DNA of 64,000 nt from Novilysobacter selenitireducens (GTDB lineage Bacteria > Pseudomonadota > Gammaproteobacteria > Xanthomonadales > Xanthomonadaceae): the NCBI RefSeq assembly GCF_020026895.1, contig NZ_JAINZW010000002.1:496001-560000 (forward strand), in the 5' to 3' direction. The translations under genes were made by a program, and so were the position numbers. Below the pieces are notes generated by a model. It was not told the origin of the DNA and made no database searches. It saw only the letters and a list, made by a program, of their open reading frames with translations. Each line of letters opens with the position of its first letter. Positions within the stretch are counted from its first letter, which is position 1. Shown piece after piece: positions 34,217 through 42,475 of the stretch.

Positions 34217-35032
34217 CTACTGTTTCGGGTAAAGCAATGTGAGCTGGAGGCGCAAGCCCCACTCGGGACCGCCGTCGGGTGCCTCGACGTACACCCGCCC
34301 GCCGCCAGCGACACTGACCAGCTGGCCGCCCCACTGGGTGACCTTCGAGTAGGTGATGTTCAAGGGCACGGTGGCGTCATCGGTCTTCCAGTTGTAGCTG
34401 GACTCCAGGTTGAACGTGAGCGTGCGCCCGCCGGGGAAGCTGCGCGTCAGAAAGGGCTGAAGGAAGGTAGTGCTGATGTCGGAGCGGTCGTCGTCACCCG
34501 CCAACGACCACAGGTGGTTGGCGAGCAGGCCGACGGTCCAGCTGCCGGTCTGCTTGAGCATCACCGCGCTGGGGCCGGCGGCCCACTGGTCCGCGCCGAG
34601 CAGGTCGTCAGTGGCTGTCGGCAGCAGGAATACGGGCCCGACACCCCAGACCAGACCGCCGGCAGTGGGCTGCTTGGGCGAGAAGAACAAGGTGGGCGTA
34701 ATGTCACCCAGGCCGGTCTGGGTGCCGGAGGGACCGAACACGTCGTCCTGGTGGACCACCGGCACGATGACGCGCGTGATCAGGTTCCAGTCCGGGCCGA
34801 TGGACATCGGGATGACCGGCTGGATGTTGAGCAGGTACCGCTCGCCGCCGCCGTCGTACCCGTAGTCGGCGTTGAACTGGAACGGCACGCTGACGAGCGA
34901 TGCCACCGGATTGGACAGCTGCTTGGCCAAGGCGTCGGCGTCGCTGCCGTCCTGCGCATGCGCGGCCGTACCCGCCAGCACGCATATCGTGAGTAGGCAG
35001 AAGGCGGCCGGCAGCGTGCGAACGGTGCGCAT
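34217..35032 (-). CDS. Outer-membrane transporter-like barrel (MetA-pathway-of-phenol-degradation type)
   Basis: 271 residues, ATG start, signal peptide FCLLTICVLAGTAAHAQD. The mature part has the strand-turn pattern of PF13557-type outer-membrane proteins: NLITRVIVPVVHQDDVFG, SGTQTGLGDITPTLFFSP (the family's GLGD block), GPVFLLPTATDD and a terminal LRLQLTLLYP. Members are often annotated as transporters for aromatic compounds, on weak evidence. It ends in Lys-Gln, so the BAM signal strand lies just before the end. It is 58 bases upstream of the DUF2092 gene on the same strand. Confidence 0.82.
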   Translation of the reverse strand: MRTVRTLPAAFCLLTICVLAGTAAHAQDGSDADALAKQLSNPVASLVSVPFQFNADYGYDGGGERYLLNIQPVIPMSIGPDWNLITRVIVPVVHQDDVFGPSGTQTGLGDITPTLFFSPKQPTAGGLVWGVGPVFLLPTATDDLLGADQWAAGPSAVMLKQTGSWTVGLLANHLWSLAGDDDRSDISTTFLQPFLTRSFPGGRTLTFNLESSYNWKTDDATVPLNITYSKVTQWGGQLVSVAGGGRVYVEAPDGGPEWGLRLQLTLLYPKQ

Positions 35033-35148
35033 CGTGTGGCCCTCGTGTCAGAAGTCCAGGCCCGGAGCCTGCGGCGCGCCTACGCTGCAAGGCCGGTTTG
35101 AAGATGCCAGCGCGGCCGCCATGACGTGCACGAGGGAGGGGATGCACG

Positions 35149-35850
35149 TCATGGCACCACGCCGGCAATGAGGCCCATCTGGCGCAATGCACGGAGCATG
35201 ATCTGGAGGGAGAGCCCCACCGTCAGCACGCCGACGACCACGCCAAACAGCTGCAGGGGGATCGGCCCGATCGTCCGCATGATCGGCCGTGCGAAGACCA
35301 TCGCCAGCAGGTGCAGCACCATCACCAGCACCAGCAGGCCGACAATGACCAGCGTCCGCGAGCCGGTGGTGCTGTTGCCAAGCAATACGATGACAGCGGC
35401 CAGGCCGTACGGGGTCACGATCATCGGGATGGCCACCTGGAACGCCGTCAACGGTGCAGCCGGTGCAGCCGCATCTCCCACCGCCGCGTGATTGAACTGG
35501 CTGAGCAGTGATTGGAGCGAAACCAGCAGGAAGATCAAGCCGCCGGTCAACATCAAGGTGGCCGGGGGGACGTGCCAGTTGTTCGCCAGCAGTTTGCCGA
35601 GGAAACCGCCCGCCAGCGCCGCGACCAGTGCGAGCACGAAGGTCCGTACGGCCAGGCTGCGCGCGTCGGCCGCGGTCAGGTGCTTCGTCAATTGCAGATA
35701 CGCGGCTGGCGTCTTCAACGGCGGGCCCAGCGTGACGAACAGGAGGAGGAATATTTCCCCGAGCCGCAGCAGGTCAGGACGTACGCTGGCCGCCGCCGGC
35801 ACGACCGCCCCAAGCAGGGCCAAATCCGCCAGTGCGGGAACCGCGATCAT
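35149..35850 (-). CDS. MarC family inner-membrane protein
   Basis: 233 residues from the ATG at 35850, which overlaps the preceding stop (ATGA). Six hydrophobic segments fit the MarC/YhgN family: GEIFLLLFVTLGPPLKTPAAY opens the core (family pattern FPxxxP-like), then LAGGFLGKLLANNWH, LMLTGGLIFLLVSLQSLL, AIPMIVTPYGLAAVIVLLG (conserved TPYGLAxV block) and PIPLQLFGVVVGVLTVGLSLQ. MarC proteins were once linked to multiple drug resistance, but this was withdrawn; the transported solute is unknown. The gene is coupled to the formylglycine-generating-enzyme gene. Confidence 0.9.
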   Translation of the reverse strand: MIAVPALADLALLGAVVPAAASVRPDLLRLGEIFLLLFVTLGPPLKTPAAYLQLTKHLTAADARSLAVRTFVLALVAALAGGFLGKLLANNWHVPPATLMLTGGLIFLLVSLQSLLSQFNHAAVGDAAAPAAPLTAFQVAIPMIVTPYGLAAVIVLLGNSTTGSRTLVIVGLLVLVMVLHLLAMVFARPIMRTIGPIPLQLFGVVVGVLTVGLSLQIMLRALRQMGLIAGVVP

Positions 35851-36845
35851 TCGCGCGACTCGCGCACGACGCAACGGAAGCCGATGTGGCTGCTGGTGCT
35901 GTCGATCGGCTGCGGGTAACGGGCGGCGGGCCGGTACCGACGGCAGTAGCTGGGCGCACACAGGTGCGAGCCGCCCTTCAGGACGCGACGCGGTGTCGGC
36001 AGGCCGGGCGCACGCGCGTCGATGCTGGCCGATGGGTCACCACCGCGCGGATTGAGGGGCACGCAGCACGGCTTGGAGGCGTCCTCGGGGTGCGAAGTGG
36101 TGTACCAGTCGTGCGTCCACTCCCACACGTTGCCGATCATGTCGAACAGGCCGTAGCCGTTGGCGGGGAAGCTGGCCACCGGCGAAGTGCGGAGGAAGCC
36201 GTCGTCCAGCAGGTTCTCGTGCGGGAAGCTGCCCTGCCAGGTGTTGGCCATGTGCCGCCCCCCGGGCGCGAGTTCGTCGCCCCATGCGAACTCTGCACCC
36301 TCCAGGCCGCCACGGGCGGCGAACTCCCACTCCGCCTCGGTCGGCAGGTCGCGTCCCGCCCAGGCCGCATAGGCCAGCGCGTCGGAGTACGCGACGTGCA
36401 CGACCGGGTGGTCGTCCAACCCGTCCAGGTTGCTGTCCGGACCCAGCGGATGCCGCCAGTCCGCCCCCAGAACGAAGCGCCACCAGTGCTCCATGCTGGG
36501 CGGCACCGGGCCGGGTGGCGGGGTGAACACCAGTGAGCCGGGCTTGAGCATCGACGGGTCGGCGCCCGGGTAGTCCTCCGCGCGTGGCGGGACTTCCGCA
36601 AAGGTGACGTGGCCGGTCGCCTTGACGAAGCGGGCGAACTGGGCATTGGTCACCGGAGTGCGCTCGATGTGGAACGCGTCCACCCGCACGCGGTGCGAAG
36701 GACGCTCCTCCGGGTAGTGGTCATCGGACCCCATCCGGAACATGCCGCCCGGCACCGGGACCAGGGTTCCGGGCGCGTGCCGCGCATCGGGTGCATCCGA
36801 AGCCGGCGCGGGGGCATCCAACAGAAGGGTCGCAGCCTCGCTCAT
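35847..36845 (-). CDS. Formylglycine-generating enzyme (sulfatase activator)
   Basis: 332 residues, ATG start. It is SUMF1-like throughout: LVPVPGGMFRMGSDDHYPEERP (about residues 27-48), VDAFHIERTPVTNAQFARF, LPTEAEWEFAARGGLEG, WEWTHDWY, and the end GGSHLCAPSYCRRYRPAAR with IGFRCVVRE. The two Cys of LCAPSYCRR sit where the copper-binding active-site cysteines of true FGE lie, so this is likely an active enzyme and not just an FGE-fold domain. It oxidises Cys in C-x-(A/P)-x-R of sulfatases to formylglycine. No signal peptide, matching the cytoplasmic sulfatase at 29783-31369. Downstream of the DUF202 gene and coupled to MarC. Confidence 0.92.
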   Translation of the reverse strand: MSEAATLLLDAPAPASDAPDARHAPGTLVPVPGGMFRMGSDDHYPEERPSHRVRVDAFHIERTPVTNAQFARFVKATGHVTFAEVPPRAEDYPGADPSMLKPGSLVFTPPPGPVPPSMEHWWRFVLGADWRHPLGPDSNLDGLDDHPVVHVAYSDALAYAAWAGRDLPTEAEWEFAARGGLEGAEFAWGDELAPGGRHMANTWQGSFPHENLLDDGFLRTSPVASFPANGYGLFDMIGNVWEWTHDWYTTSHPEDASKPCCVPLNPRGGDPSASIDARAPGLPTPRRVLKGGSHLCAPSYCRRYRPAARYPQPIDSTSSHIGFRCVVRESRE

Positions 36846-36854
36846 CGCCGTTCC

Positions 36855-37334
36855 TCAGTCGAAGGGGCCGGTGCGCAGGACCATGCCGGAAAGGGCGGTC
36901 ACGCCGATGGCCAACAGCAGGATGGAGATCACCAGCGTCACCGAGATCTCGAACCGTCGAGGGCCGTGCAGCAGCGCCTGCTGTTCCATCGCCGCGTGCT
37001 CGCGACGCAACATCAGCATGAACCTGATGTGCCGCCAGATGCCCAGCGCCAGCAGGAGCTCGCCCAGCAGCACGAGGGCCAGCCCGAAGTTCTTCGCCGA
37101 GTCGGTGGTGACCGTGGCCTCGGCACCGACGTTCAAGGCCAGGTAGCGGAAGAACTGGAAAATCGTGAAGCCGAACCCGATCAGCGATAGCGATGTGCGC
37201 AGGATCGACATCAGCGTCCGGTCCGCGGACATGCGCGTGCGCTCGAACGACATGCCCGTACGGTGGGAGGACAGCTCGGTGGACCGGTCGCCGCCGATCC
37301 AGTTGTCGCTCGAACTGTGGTCGATTTCAGCCAT
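36855..37334 (-). CDS. DUF202 family membrane protein
   Basis: 159 residues, ATG start. The DUF202 pattern is present: RTRMSADRTLMSILRTSLSLIGFGF (RTxLAxxRTxLA-like helix), then two further hydrophobic segments (NFGLALVLLGELLLALGI and ISVTLVISILLLAIGVTALSG). It has three predicted membrane helices and an N-terminal hydrophilic tail of about 35 residues. The family (YidH/YidG) is of unknown function and often stands next to DUF1622 or sulfatase-type genes. The start overlaps the end of the DUF1622 gene by 8 bp. Confidence 0.88.
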   Translation of the reverse strand: MAEIDHSSSDNWIGGDRSTELSSHRTGMSFERTRMSADRTLMSILRTSLSLIGFGFTIFQFFRYLALNVGAEATVTTDSAKNFGLALVLLGELLLALGIWRHIRFMLMLRREHAAMEQQALLHGPRRFEISVTLVISILLLAIGVTALSGMVLRTGPFD

Positions 37335-37764
37335 GGTCGGTCTCGCGCAGGGATGGGGGTGGCGTGGTGGCGCGGGGCTCGCTCTGCCACGGCCACCGCC
37401 CTTCGATTTCCAGCACGACCGACCAGCTCAGGAACGTGCGGATCAGGACCAGCAGGCCGAGGGAGGCGATCGCCTGCAGGGTGCTCTCCAGCGCGACCGT
37501 GCGGATGATGTCGGCCGCGACCAGGATCTCCAGACCGATCAGCAGGGCTCGACCCAGACGCCTCCGGAAGCGCTCGTAGCTTTCGGCGCGGTCCCCGCGT
37601 TGCATCAGGATCGAAGCCACGTAGGTGGTCGTAGCTACCGCGATGGTCACCGCGATCAGCGCGATGGCCAGCAATTCGATCGACAGCGCCGACCATTCCA
37701 CGAGGCGGATGATCCCGTCCTCTCCGGACGCTTCTTGCGCGGCTTGCAGTTGCGTCGTCTGCAT
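37327..37764 (-). CDS. DUF1622 family membrane protein
   Basis: 145 residues, ATG start. It has the DUF1622 order: a hydrophobic helix IELLAIALIAVTIAVATTTYV (about residues 29-49), the charged loop RFRRRLGRALLIGLEILVAADIIRTV (family GLExLxAADIIxT), and the final helix SLGLLVLIRTFLSWSVVLEIEG. Three or so membrane helices; function unknown. The gene starts the DUF1622-DUF202-FGE-MarC unit (8-bp overlap with DUF202) and has the island motif 84 bp upstream. Confidence 0.9.
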   Translation of the reverse strand: MQTTQLQAAQEASGEDGIIRLVEWSALSIELLAIALIAVTIAVATTTYVASILMQRGDRAESYERFRRRLGRALLIGLEILVAADIIRTVALESTLQAIASLGLLVLIRTFLSWSVVLEIEGRWPWQSEPRATTPPPSLRETDHG

Positions 37765-37847
37765 GGCGGCTCGGCTCCCCGTACTGGCATCGACCTTGCC
37801 GCCACCGCAGTGACCGGGACAAGCGTGGAAGTACCGTCAGCCGGTCA

Positions 37848-37861
37848 GTAAATCTACGTGC
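37848..37861 (-). promoter_or_regulatory. Island motif, copy e
   Basis: Reads GCACGTAGATTTAC toward the DUF1622 unit. With copy f it is the closest match to the consensus GC(A/C)CGTA(G/T)(A/T)TTTAC. Confidence 0.6.
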
Positions 37862-37886
37862 CCGCGGAGACGGTCGGGCGCCGCCG

Positions 37887-39572
37887 TCAGGCGCGATCCG
37901 ATCCGGGGGGCGGCCCGGCGGGGGCGCCAAGCACAGGCGCCTCCGGTTGCGCCTCGAAATGCGGGGACATGATCTGCACGCCGGCGGCATTGAAGGCGTC
38001 CTGGATGTTGGCGTGCAACTGCGAAAGCAGGTGCGGCTTGTGGGGCAGGTTGCGCAACGGCTGGTGCAGCGACGCGAACAGCTCGTAGCGCACGTAGAAG
38101 TCATCGAGTGCTCGCTGCAGCACGTAGGGCGGCGGGTCCGCGTCGAAGCCCTCGGTGGCCGCAACCGCGCCCGTCAGCAGGGCGTGCACCTGCCGCCACG
38201 GCGCGTCGTAACCGATGGTCACCGCCACCGACAGGAAGATCGGCCCTGTCTCGGCCAGCCGCGTGTAGTTGCGCACCGTCTGCGTCGTCAGCACCGCGTT
38301 GGGTACGGTGAACTCCTGCCGGTTGAGGTTGGCCAGCTTGGTGGCGAGCGCGTTTACCTCCAACACGATGGCTTCGCGGCCATCGACTTCGACCAGGTCG
38401 CCGCGTCTGAGCGCGCGTGAATAGACCACCACCAGCCCGCTCATGAGCTGCGTCACCACGCCGGCCGAACCCAGCGTCAGCATCAGGCCGAACACCACCG
38501 ACAGGCCCTTGAATGCATCCGAGCTCGAGCCGGGGATGTACGGGTACGCGAACGCGATGCCCAGCCCCCAGATCACGATGGACACCAGGCGCTTGGTCGC
38601 GGCAGCGGTTTCCGGGTAGACAAACGGCGCACGCAACCGACCGCGGTGCACGTTGTCGAAAAACATGCCTGCGCCGTCCACGACGGCCCGCGTGAGCAGC
38701 AGGATCAGCACGATGGTCCCGATGTCGGGCAACGCCCCGACCGCTGCACGGGAGAACTGGTGCAGGCGTACGACGAAGAACTCCGCGAACATCCGCGACA
38801 GCGGCTGCGTCAGGGGAAACGCCTCCAGCACCACGACGACCCCGGTGTAGGCGATGAACAGGTACAGCACCCAGCGGGCGACCCCGACCAGGCGCGACAT
38901 CAACGGCAGTGCATATTCGCCCCAGCGCCCCCCGCTCTGTTCGCGCTGCCTGAAACGCTTCTCGAGACCGGCCTGCAGCGCCTGCGTACCGCGCCCGGCC
39001 AAACGGACCAGCAACCACGCCACGGCAATGGTCAGCAATGTGATGCCGACACCCCGCGCGATCACCGTCGGACGTCGCTGTGCGTGGACGGCGGCCAATG
39101 CGGATTCGAGCCGCCGGACCGCGTCCGCCACTTCGAGCGCCTGCGATCGCCCCTCCACCGAGACGTCGCCCGGTGCGAGCGCCAGCGCCAGTCGATCGCC
39201 TACCCACACCGTGCTGACCCACCGTTCGTCGTAGCGGATGCGCCGCACCGTGACCGGCTCACGGAGGTCGGCGTCATCAAGGTCGGCCAGCACGGCCTCC
39301 GCGCGCCGCGCACGTTCGGCCGGCGCCACGCCTGCCAGCGGCTCGCGGAAGACGGCGATAGTGCGGTTGGCCCAGACTGCCGGGTAGGCCGGCCCGAAGG
39401 CGTCGGCCGGTGCCGCTGACGTCTCGGGCGGGGCATTTGCCGGCGCCGTCGCCGACGGCGGCGATGGGCTTGCCGCGGCGATGGACGGGGTGGTGGAGGC
39501 AAGCAGGCAGGCGAGCAGGGCCACTGCGTGCCAGCGGACGCCAGCAAACGCCGGGTGGCTACGGGGTCGCAC
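37887..39572 (-). CDS. MscS-type mechanosensitive channel with long periplasmic N-terminus
   Basis: 561 residues, ATG start. A signal peptide (AVALLACLLASTTPSIAAA) and a soluble part of about 140 residues precede hydrophobic helices near 170-190, 225-245 and 275-300. The MscS core follows: KRLVSIVIWGLGIAFAYPY, then VVFGLMLTLGSAGVVTQLMSGLVVVYSRALRRGDLVEVDGREAIV, where the Gly/Ala-rich helix is the pore helix and the YSRALRRGD block starts the beta domain. The C-terminal alpha/beta vestibule ends in a Pro-rich tail. Opens under membrane tension to release solutes. It overlaps the receiver gene by 14 bp. Confidence 0.92.
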   Translation of the reverse strand: MRPRSHPAFAGVRWHAVALLACLLASTTPSIAAASPSPPSATAPANAPPETSAAPADAFGPAYPAVWANRTIAVFREPLAGVAPAERARRAEAVLADLDDADLREPVTVRRIRYDERWVSTVWVGDRLALALAPGDVSVEGRSQALEVADAVRRLESALAAVHAQRRPTVIARGVGITLLTIAVAWLLVRLAGRGTQALQAGLEKRFRQREQSGGRWGEYALPLMSRLVGVARWVLYLFIAYTGVVVVLEAFPLTQPLSRMFAEFFVVRLHQFSRAAVGALPDIGTIVLILLLTRAVVDGAGMFFDNVHRGRLRAPFVYPETAAATKRLVSIVIWGLGIAFAYPYIPGSSSDAFKGLSVVFGLMLTLGSAGVVTQLMSGLVVVYSRALRRGDLVEVDGREAIVLEVNALATKLANLNRQEFTVPNAVLTTQTVRNYTRLAETGPIFLSVAVTIGYDAPWRQVHALLTGAVAATEGFDADPPPYVLQRALDDFYVRYELFASLHQPLRNLPHKPHLLSQLHANIQDAFNAAGVQIMSPHFEAQPEAPVLGAPAGPPPGSDRA

Positions 39573-39975
39573 GACGGTCCGCCTGGGCGATGCTGTCGGA
39601 CAGGAACGTTTCGCCGCGAAGTACGGCGCGTACGGCCCGGATGAGGTCTTCCCCGGCGTCCGACTTCAGGACGTAGGCGCAGGGGCCGGCGCGCAGTGCG
39701 CGCTCAACGAGCGAGGGATCGTCATGGACGCTGACGTAGACCACGCGGACATCGGGGTGCAGCACACGCACCTGGTGCACCGCATCCAGCCCGTTGAGGT
39801 TCGGCATCGCGATATCGGTGACCACCACGTCGGGCGCCAGGGAGCGCGATGCCTCCACCAGCGCGACGCCATCAGGGAACACCCCGATCACGTCGAAGTC
39901 CGCCAGGAGAAGCTGCTCGATCTGATCGGCGACCTCTGGCTGATCTTCCGCGATGAGAATGCGGCTGCGTGTCAT
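39559..39975 (-). CDS. Stand-alone receiver-domain response regulator
   Basis: 138 residues from the ATG at 39975; the open frame runs to 40050 but only the inner start opens the domain (MTRSRILIAEDQPEV). Key residues of a CheY-like domain: acidic EDQ near residue 10, the phospho-acceptor Asp in VVVTDIAMPNLNGLDA, Ser in YVSVHDD, and Lys in AYVLKSDAGEDLI. There is no output domain, so it works through a partner, perhaps the LuxR-type regulator next door. It overlaps the MscS gene by 14 bp, and the motif copy f lies 81 bp upstream. Confidence 0.9.
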   Translation of the reverse strand: MTRSRILIAEDQPEVADQIEQLLLADFDVIGVFPDGVALVEASRSLAPDVVVTDIAMPNLNGLDAVHQVRVLHPDVRVVYVSVHDDPSLVERALRAGPCAYVLKSDAGEDLIRAVRAVLRGETFLSDSIAQADRRATP

Positions 39976-40055
39976 CGCATCCTGCCCGGGTATCCCGGTA
40001 CAGCATCCCCATCCGCCAAGGCGTTGGATAGCGAAAAACCTCGCAGCCACGACAA

Positions 40056-40069
40056 GTAAAACTACGTGC
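40056..40069 (-). promoter_or_regulatory. Island motif, copy f
   Basis: Reads GCACGTAGTTTTAC toward the receiver gene, 81 bp from its start; GGTTTTTCGC follows about 16 bases on. Confidence 0.6.
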
Positions 40070-40106
40070 CCATCAAGAGACGGACCTCGGCCCTATCCCT
40101 CCCGGT

Positions 40107-40769
40107 TCAAGGCCGCGGCGAGGCCCCGGCCACCAGGCCGGCCTGCTCGGCCTTGCGCACGAGCTCCACCGTGCTGTGCACGTCCAACGCCTGCATGATC
40201 GCGTACTTGTGGGATTCCACCGTACGGATGGAAATACCCAACTGGTGGGCCACCTGCTTGGAGCGCATTCCCGTGGCCACCAGCCCCAGTACCTGCAGCT
40301 GCTTGTCGGTGAGCACGACCGGCGGCTTGCTGGCGCCGCTCGCCAGGTGCGCGCCAAGGGATGGCGTGACATACCTGCCGCCCTCGAGCACCGTGCGCAC
40401 CGCGGAGATCAGTTCCTCCCCCGCCGCACTCTTGAGCACGTAGCCGGCAGCGCCCGCGCGCAACGCTTCGGCTGCCAGGCACGGTTCGGCATGCATCGTC
40501 AGGAAGATAAAGGGCACCAGGATGCCGTCCGCGCGCAGCTGGGCCATTGCCTGGATGCCGTTGAGGCGTGGCATGCCGACATCCGCGATGACGACATCGG
40601 GACATTCGCCGCGCACCCATTCCACGAGGTCCTGGCCATTGGCGACCACGCCGGAGAGCTCGAAACAATCGAGCAGCAGGCGTTCCAGCCCCTGGGCAAC
40701 CAGCACATGGTCATCCGCGATAAGAATGCGAGCGCGCAAGGCGCTTTCAGCGAAGGCTGCCTGTGCCAT
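40107..40769 (-). CDS. LuxR/NarL-type response regulator
   Basis: 220 residues from the ATG at 40769, preceded by GGAGGAGGAGGGG; the frame is open a little further upstream. The receiver domain spans about residues 10-130 with ARILIADDH, the phospho-Asp in VVIADVGMPRLNGI, Thr in FLTMHAE and Lys in GYVLKSAAG. The C-terminal helix-turn-helix spans about 150-215: LTDKQLQVLGLVATGMRSKQ and LGISIRTVESHKYAIMQAL, the LuxR signature. It is divergent from the histidine kinase gene with 122 bases between, so the two form a two-component system. It is the natural candidate to read the island motif. Confidence 0.92.
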   Translation of the reverse strand: MAQAAFAESALRARILIADDHVLVAQGLERLLLDCFELSGVVANGQDLVEWVRGECPDVVIADVGMPRLNGIQAMAQLRADGILVPFIFLTMHAEPCLAAEALRAGAAGYVLKSAAGEELISAVRTVLEGGRYVTPSLGAHLASGASKPPVVLTDKQLQVLGLVATGMRSKQVAHQLGISIRTVESHKYAIMQALDVHSTVELVRKAEQAGLVAGASPRP

Positions 40770-40790
40770 CCCCTCCTCCTCCTGAGCCTG

Positions 40791-40804
40791 GGTGGTCAAC
40801 CACC
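40791..40804. promoter_or_regulatory. Perfect palindrome between divergent regulator and kinase genes
   Basis: ggtggtcaaccacc is a perfect 14-bp palindrome about 22 bases before the LuxR-type gene start. A possible operator for autoregulation; no evidence beyond position and symmetry. Confidence 0.4.
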
Positions 40805-40891
40805 GGATACTCAACTACCAGAACCGGCAAAGAGTGTGTGTGAATATTTTGTGAACAATCGGCGTCACATATCCACGGCACACTCCGCCAG

Positions 40892-42475
40892 GTGATCTCA
40901 GCCACGCACCCTGCCCGCCCCTCCGCGCAGCGGCTGGCACCGGCGTTCGTCATTGCCGGTGCCAGCGCGATCGGCCAGCTGTTGTCTATCGGCTTCTGGA
41001 TGCCAGAACCCCAGAGCCACATGCTCTGGTTGCCAGGTGCCGTCCTGATGGGTGCCGCCCTGACCAGCCCCGCCAGGCGATGGCCCGTGTACATGCTGGC
41101 TTGGGCGGCGGGCATCGTCGGCACGCTCTACGCACTCGCGCTGCCGCTGGTGGGCCTGGTGGGGGTTGCGCTCGGAGAGGGGGTCTTGATCCTGCTTGCC
41201 GCCGCGTTGCTGCGATACGTTTCAGGTGATGACGCGCCGCTGCAGAACTTCCGCGTGCTGTGGATTTTCCTGCTCGTATGCGGTGCTGCCCTGCCCGCGA
41301 TCAGCGCACTCTGGGTCGTGCACGTCGCGGCCCGAACCGGCCTGGACTTCTACCTGGGTAGCTGGGCCAACGTCGCGCTGGCCCATAGCCTGTCCTACAT
41401 GCTGGTCGTTCCGCTCTGGTTACTGCGCGCCTCTGATGAGCGCAAGGCACCTTTCCAGCAGCGCCTGACCAATGCCGTTCTGGCGATCTCTCTATTCCTA
41501 GGCCTCTGGGTCTCGTGGCTCACCCTGAGCGATGTCGATCCGTTGCGCCCGTTGCTCCTGACGGCGCCCGCTCCGGTGCTCGTCTGGGCCTTGATCGTGT
41601 TCCGTACGCGCGGGGCCTGTTACGCGTTGCTGGCAACGTCGCTGTTGTGCATGCACATGAGTTCCCGCGGCGAAGGCCCGTTCGTGCAGGAGACCCTGGG
41701 CTTGACCACGTTGGCATGCCAGCTGTGGGTAGCCTGGGCGAGCATTGCCATGCTGTTCTTGGCCTGCCTTGCGGAGCAGCGCAGTGCGGGACAGCGGGCG
41801 CTGCGCGCCACGCACGGCGAGCTGAGCCGGATGACGGGCCGCCTGATCGTTGCGCAGGAAGCCGAACGGAGCCGGATAGCGCGCGACCTCCACGATGACA
41901 TCAACCAGACACTGGCCTCGGTTTCCATCAGGCTCAGCGCGATCAAGCACGAGATGCACGGCACCACGCGCGAGTCCATCGACGCCGTGCAGCACCAGAT
42001 TGGCGGGGTTTCGAAGTCGATCCGGCAGCTTTCGCACCAGCTGCATCCCAGCGTGCTGCGCTATACCGGCCTGGCGCCCGCGCTGAAGGATCTGTGCGAG
42101 GGCATCGGACAAGACGTAAACACAAGCACACGCGTCGCACTGGACGAATCCATCGCCCTGCCCGATTCCCACGCCTTGTGCCTCTACCGCATTGCCCAGG
42201 AGGCGCTGGGCAATGCACGCCGCCACGCCGACGCCACAGAGATCGAACTGACATTGGCCCGGGCGGATGGCGGCGTGCAGCTGCGCATTGCCGACAATGG
42301 CAGGGGATGGGACCACGACATCGTTGCTGCGCGTGCCAAAGGCGGCCTGGGCCTGGTGAGCATGGAAGAGCGCGCGCGTGCGCTCGACGGCCGCATCGAC
42401 GTAGGCGCCAACCCTGGAGGCGGCACGGTGGTGTGGGCCGTCCTTCCGGTACCGAGCATGTCCGAGACTCCCTAG
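40892..42475 (+). CDS. MASE1-type sensor histidine kinase (HisKA_3 / NarL-partner class)
   Basis: 527 residues, GTG start. About eight membrane helices over residues 15-300 (LLSIGFWMPEPQSHMLWLPGAV opens a MASE1-like sensor). Then the HisKA_3 block EAERSRIARDLHDDINQTLA, where His in RDLHDD is the phosphorylated residue, and an ATPase domain with LYRIAQEALGNARRHA (N box), IADNGRGWD (G1) and GGLGLVSMEERARALDG (G2). HisKA_3 kinases pair with LuxR/NarL-type regulators, matching the divergent gene. The signal is unknown. Confidence 0.92.
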   Translation: MISATHPARPSAQRLAPAFVIAGASAIGQLLSIGFWMPEPQSHMLWLPGAVLMGAALTSPARRWPVYMLAWAAGIVGTLYALALPLVGLVGVALGEGVLILLAAALLRYVSGDDAPLQNFRVLWIFLLVCGAALPAISALWVVHVAARTGLDFYLGSWANVALAHSLSYMLVVPLWLLRASDERKAPFQQRLTNAVLAISLFLGLWVSWLTLSDVDPLRPLLLTAPAPVLVWALIVFRTRGACYALLATSLLCMHMSSRGEGPFVQETLGLTTLACQLWVAWASIAMLFLACLAEQRSAGQRALRATHGELSRMTGRLIVAQEAERSRIARDLHDDINQTLASVSIRLSAIKHEMHGTTRESIDAVQHQIGGVSKSIRQLSHQLHPSVLRYTGLAPALKDLCEGIGQDVNTSTRVALDESIALPDSHALCLYRIAQEALGNARRHADATEIELTLARADGGVQLRIADNGRGWDHDIVAARAKGGLGLVSMEERARALDGRIDVGANPGGGTVVWAVLPVPSMSETP

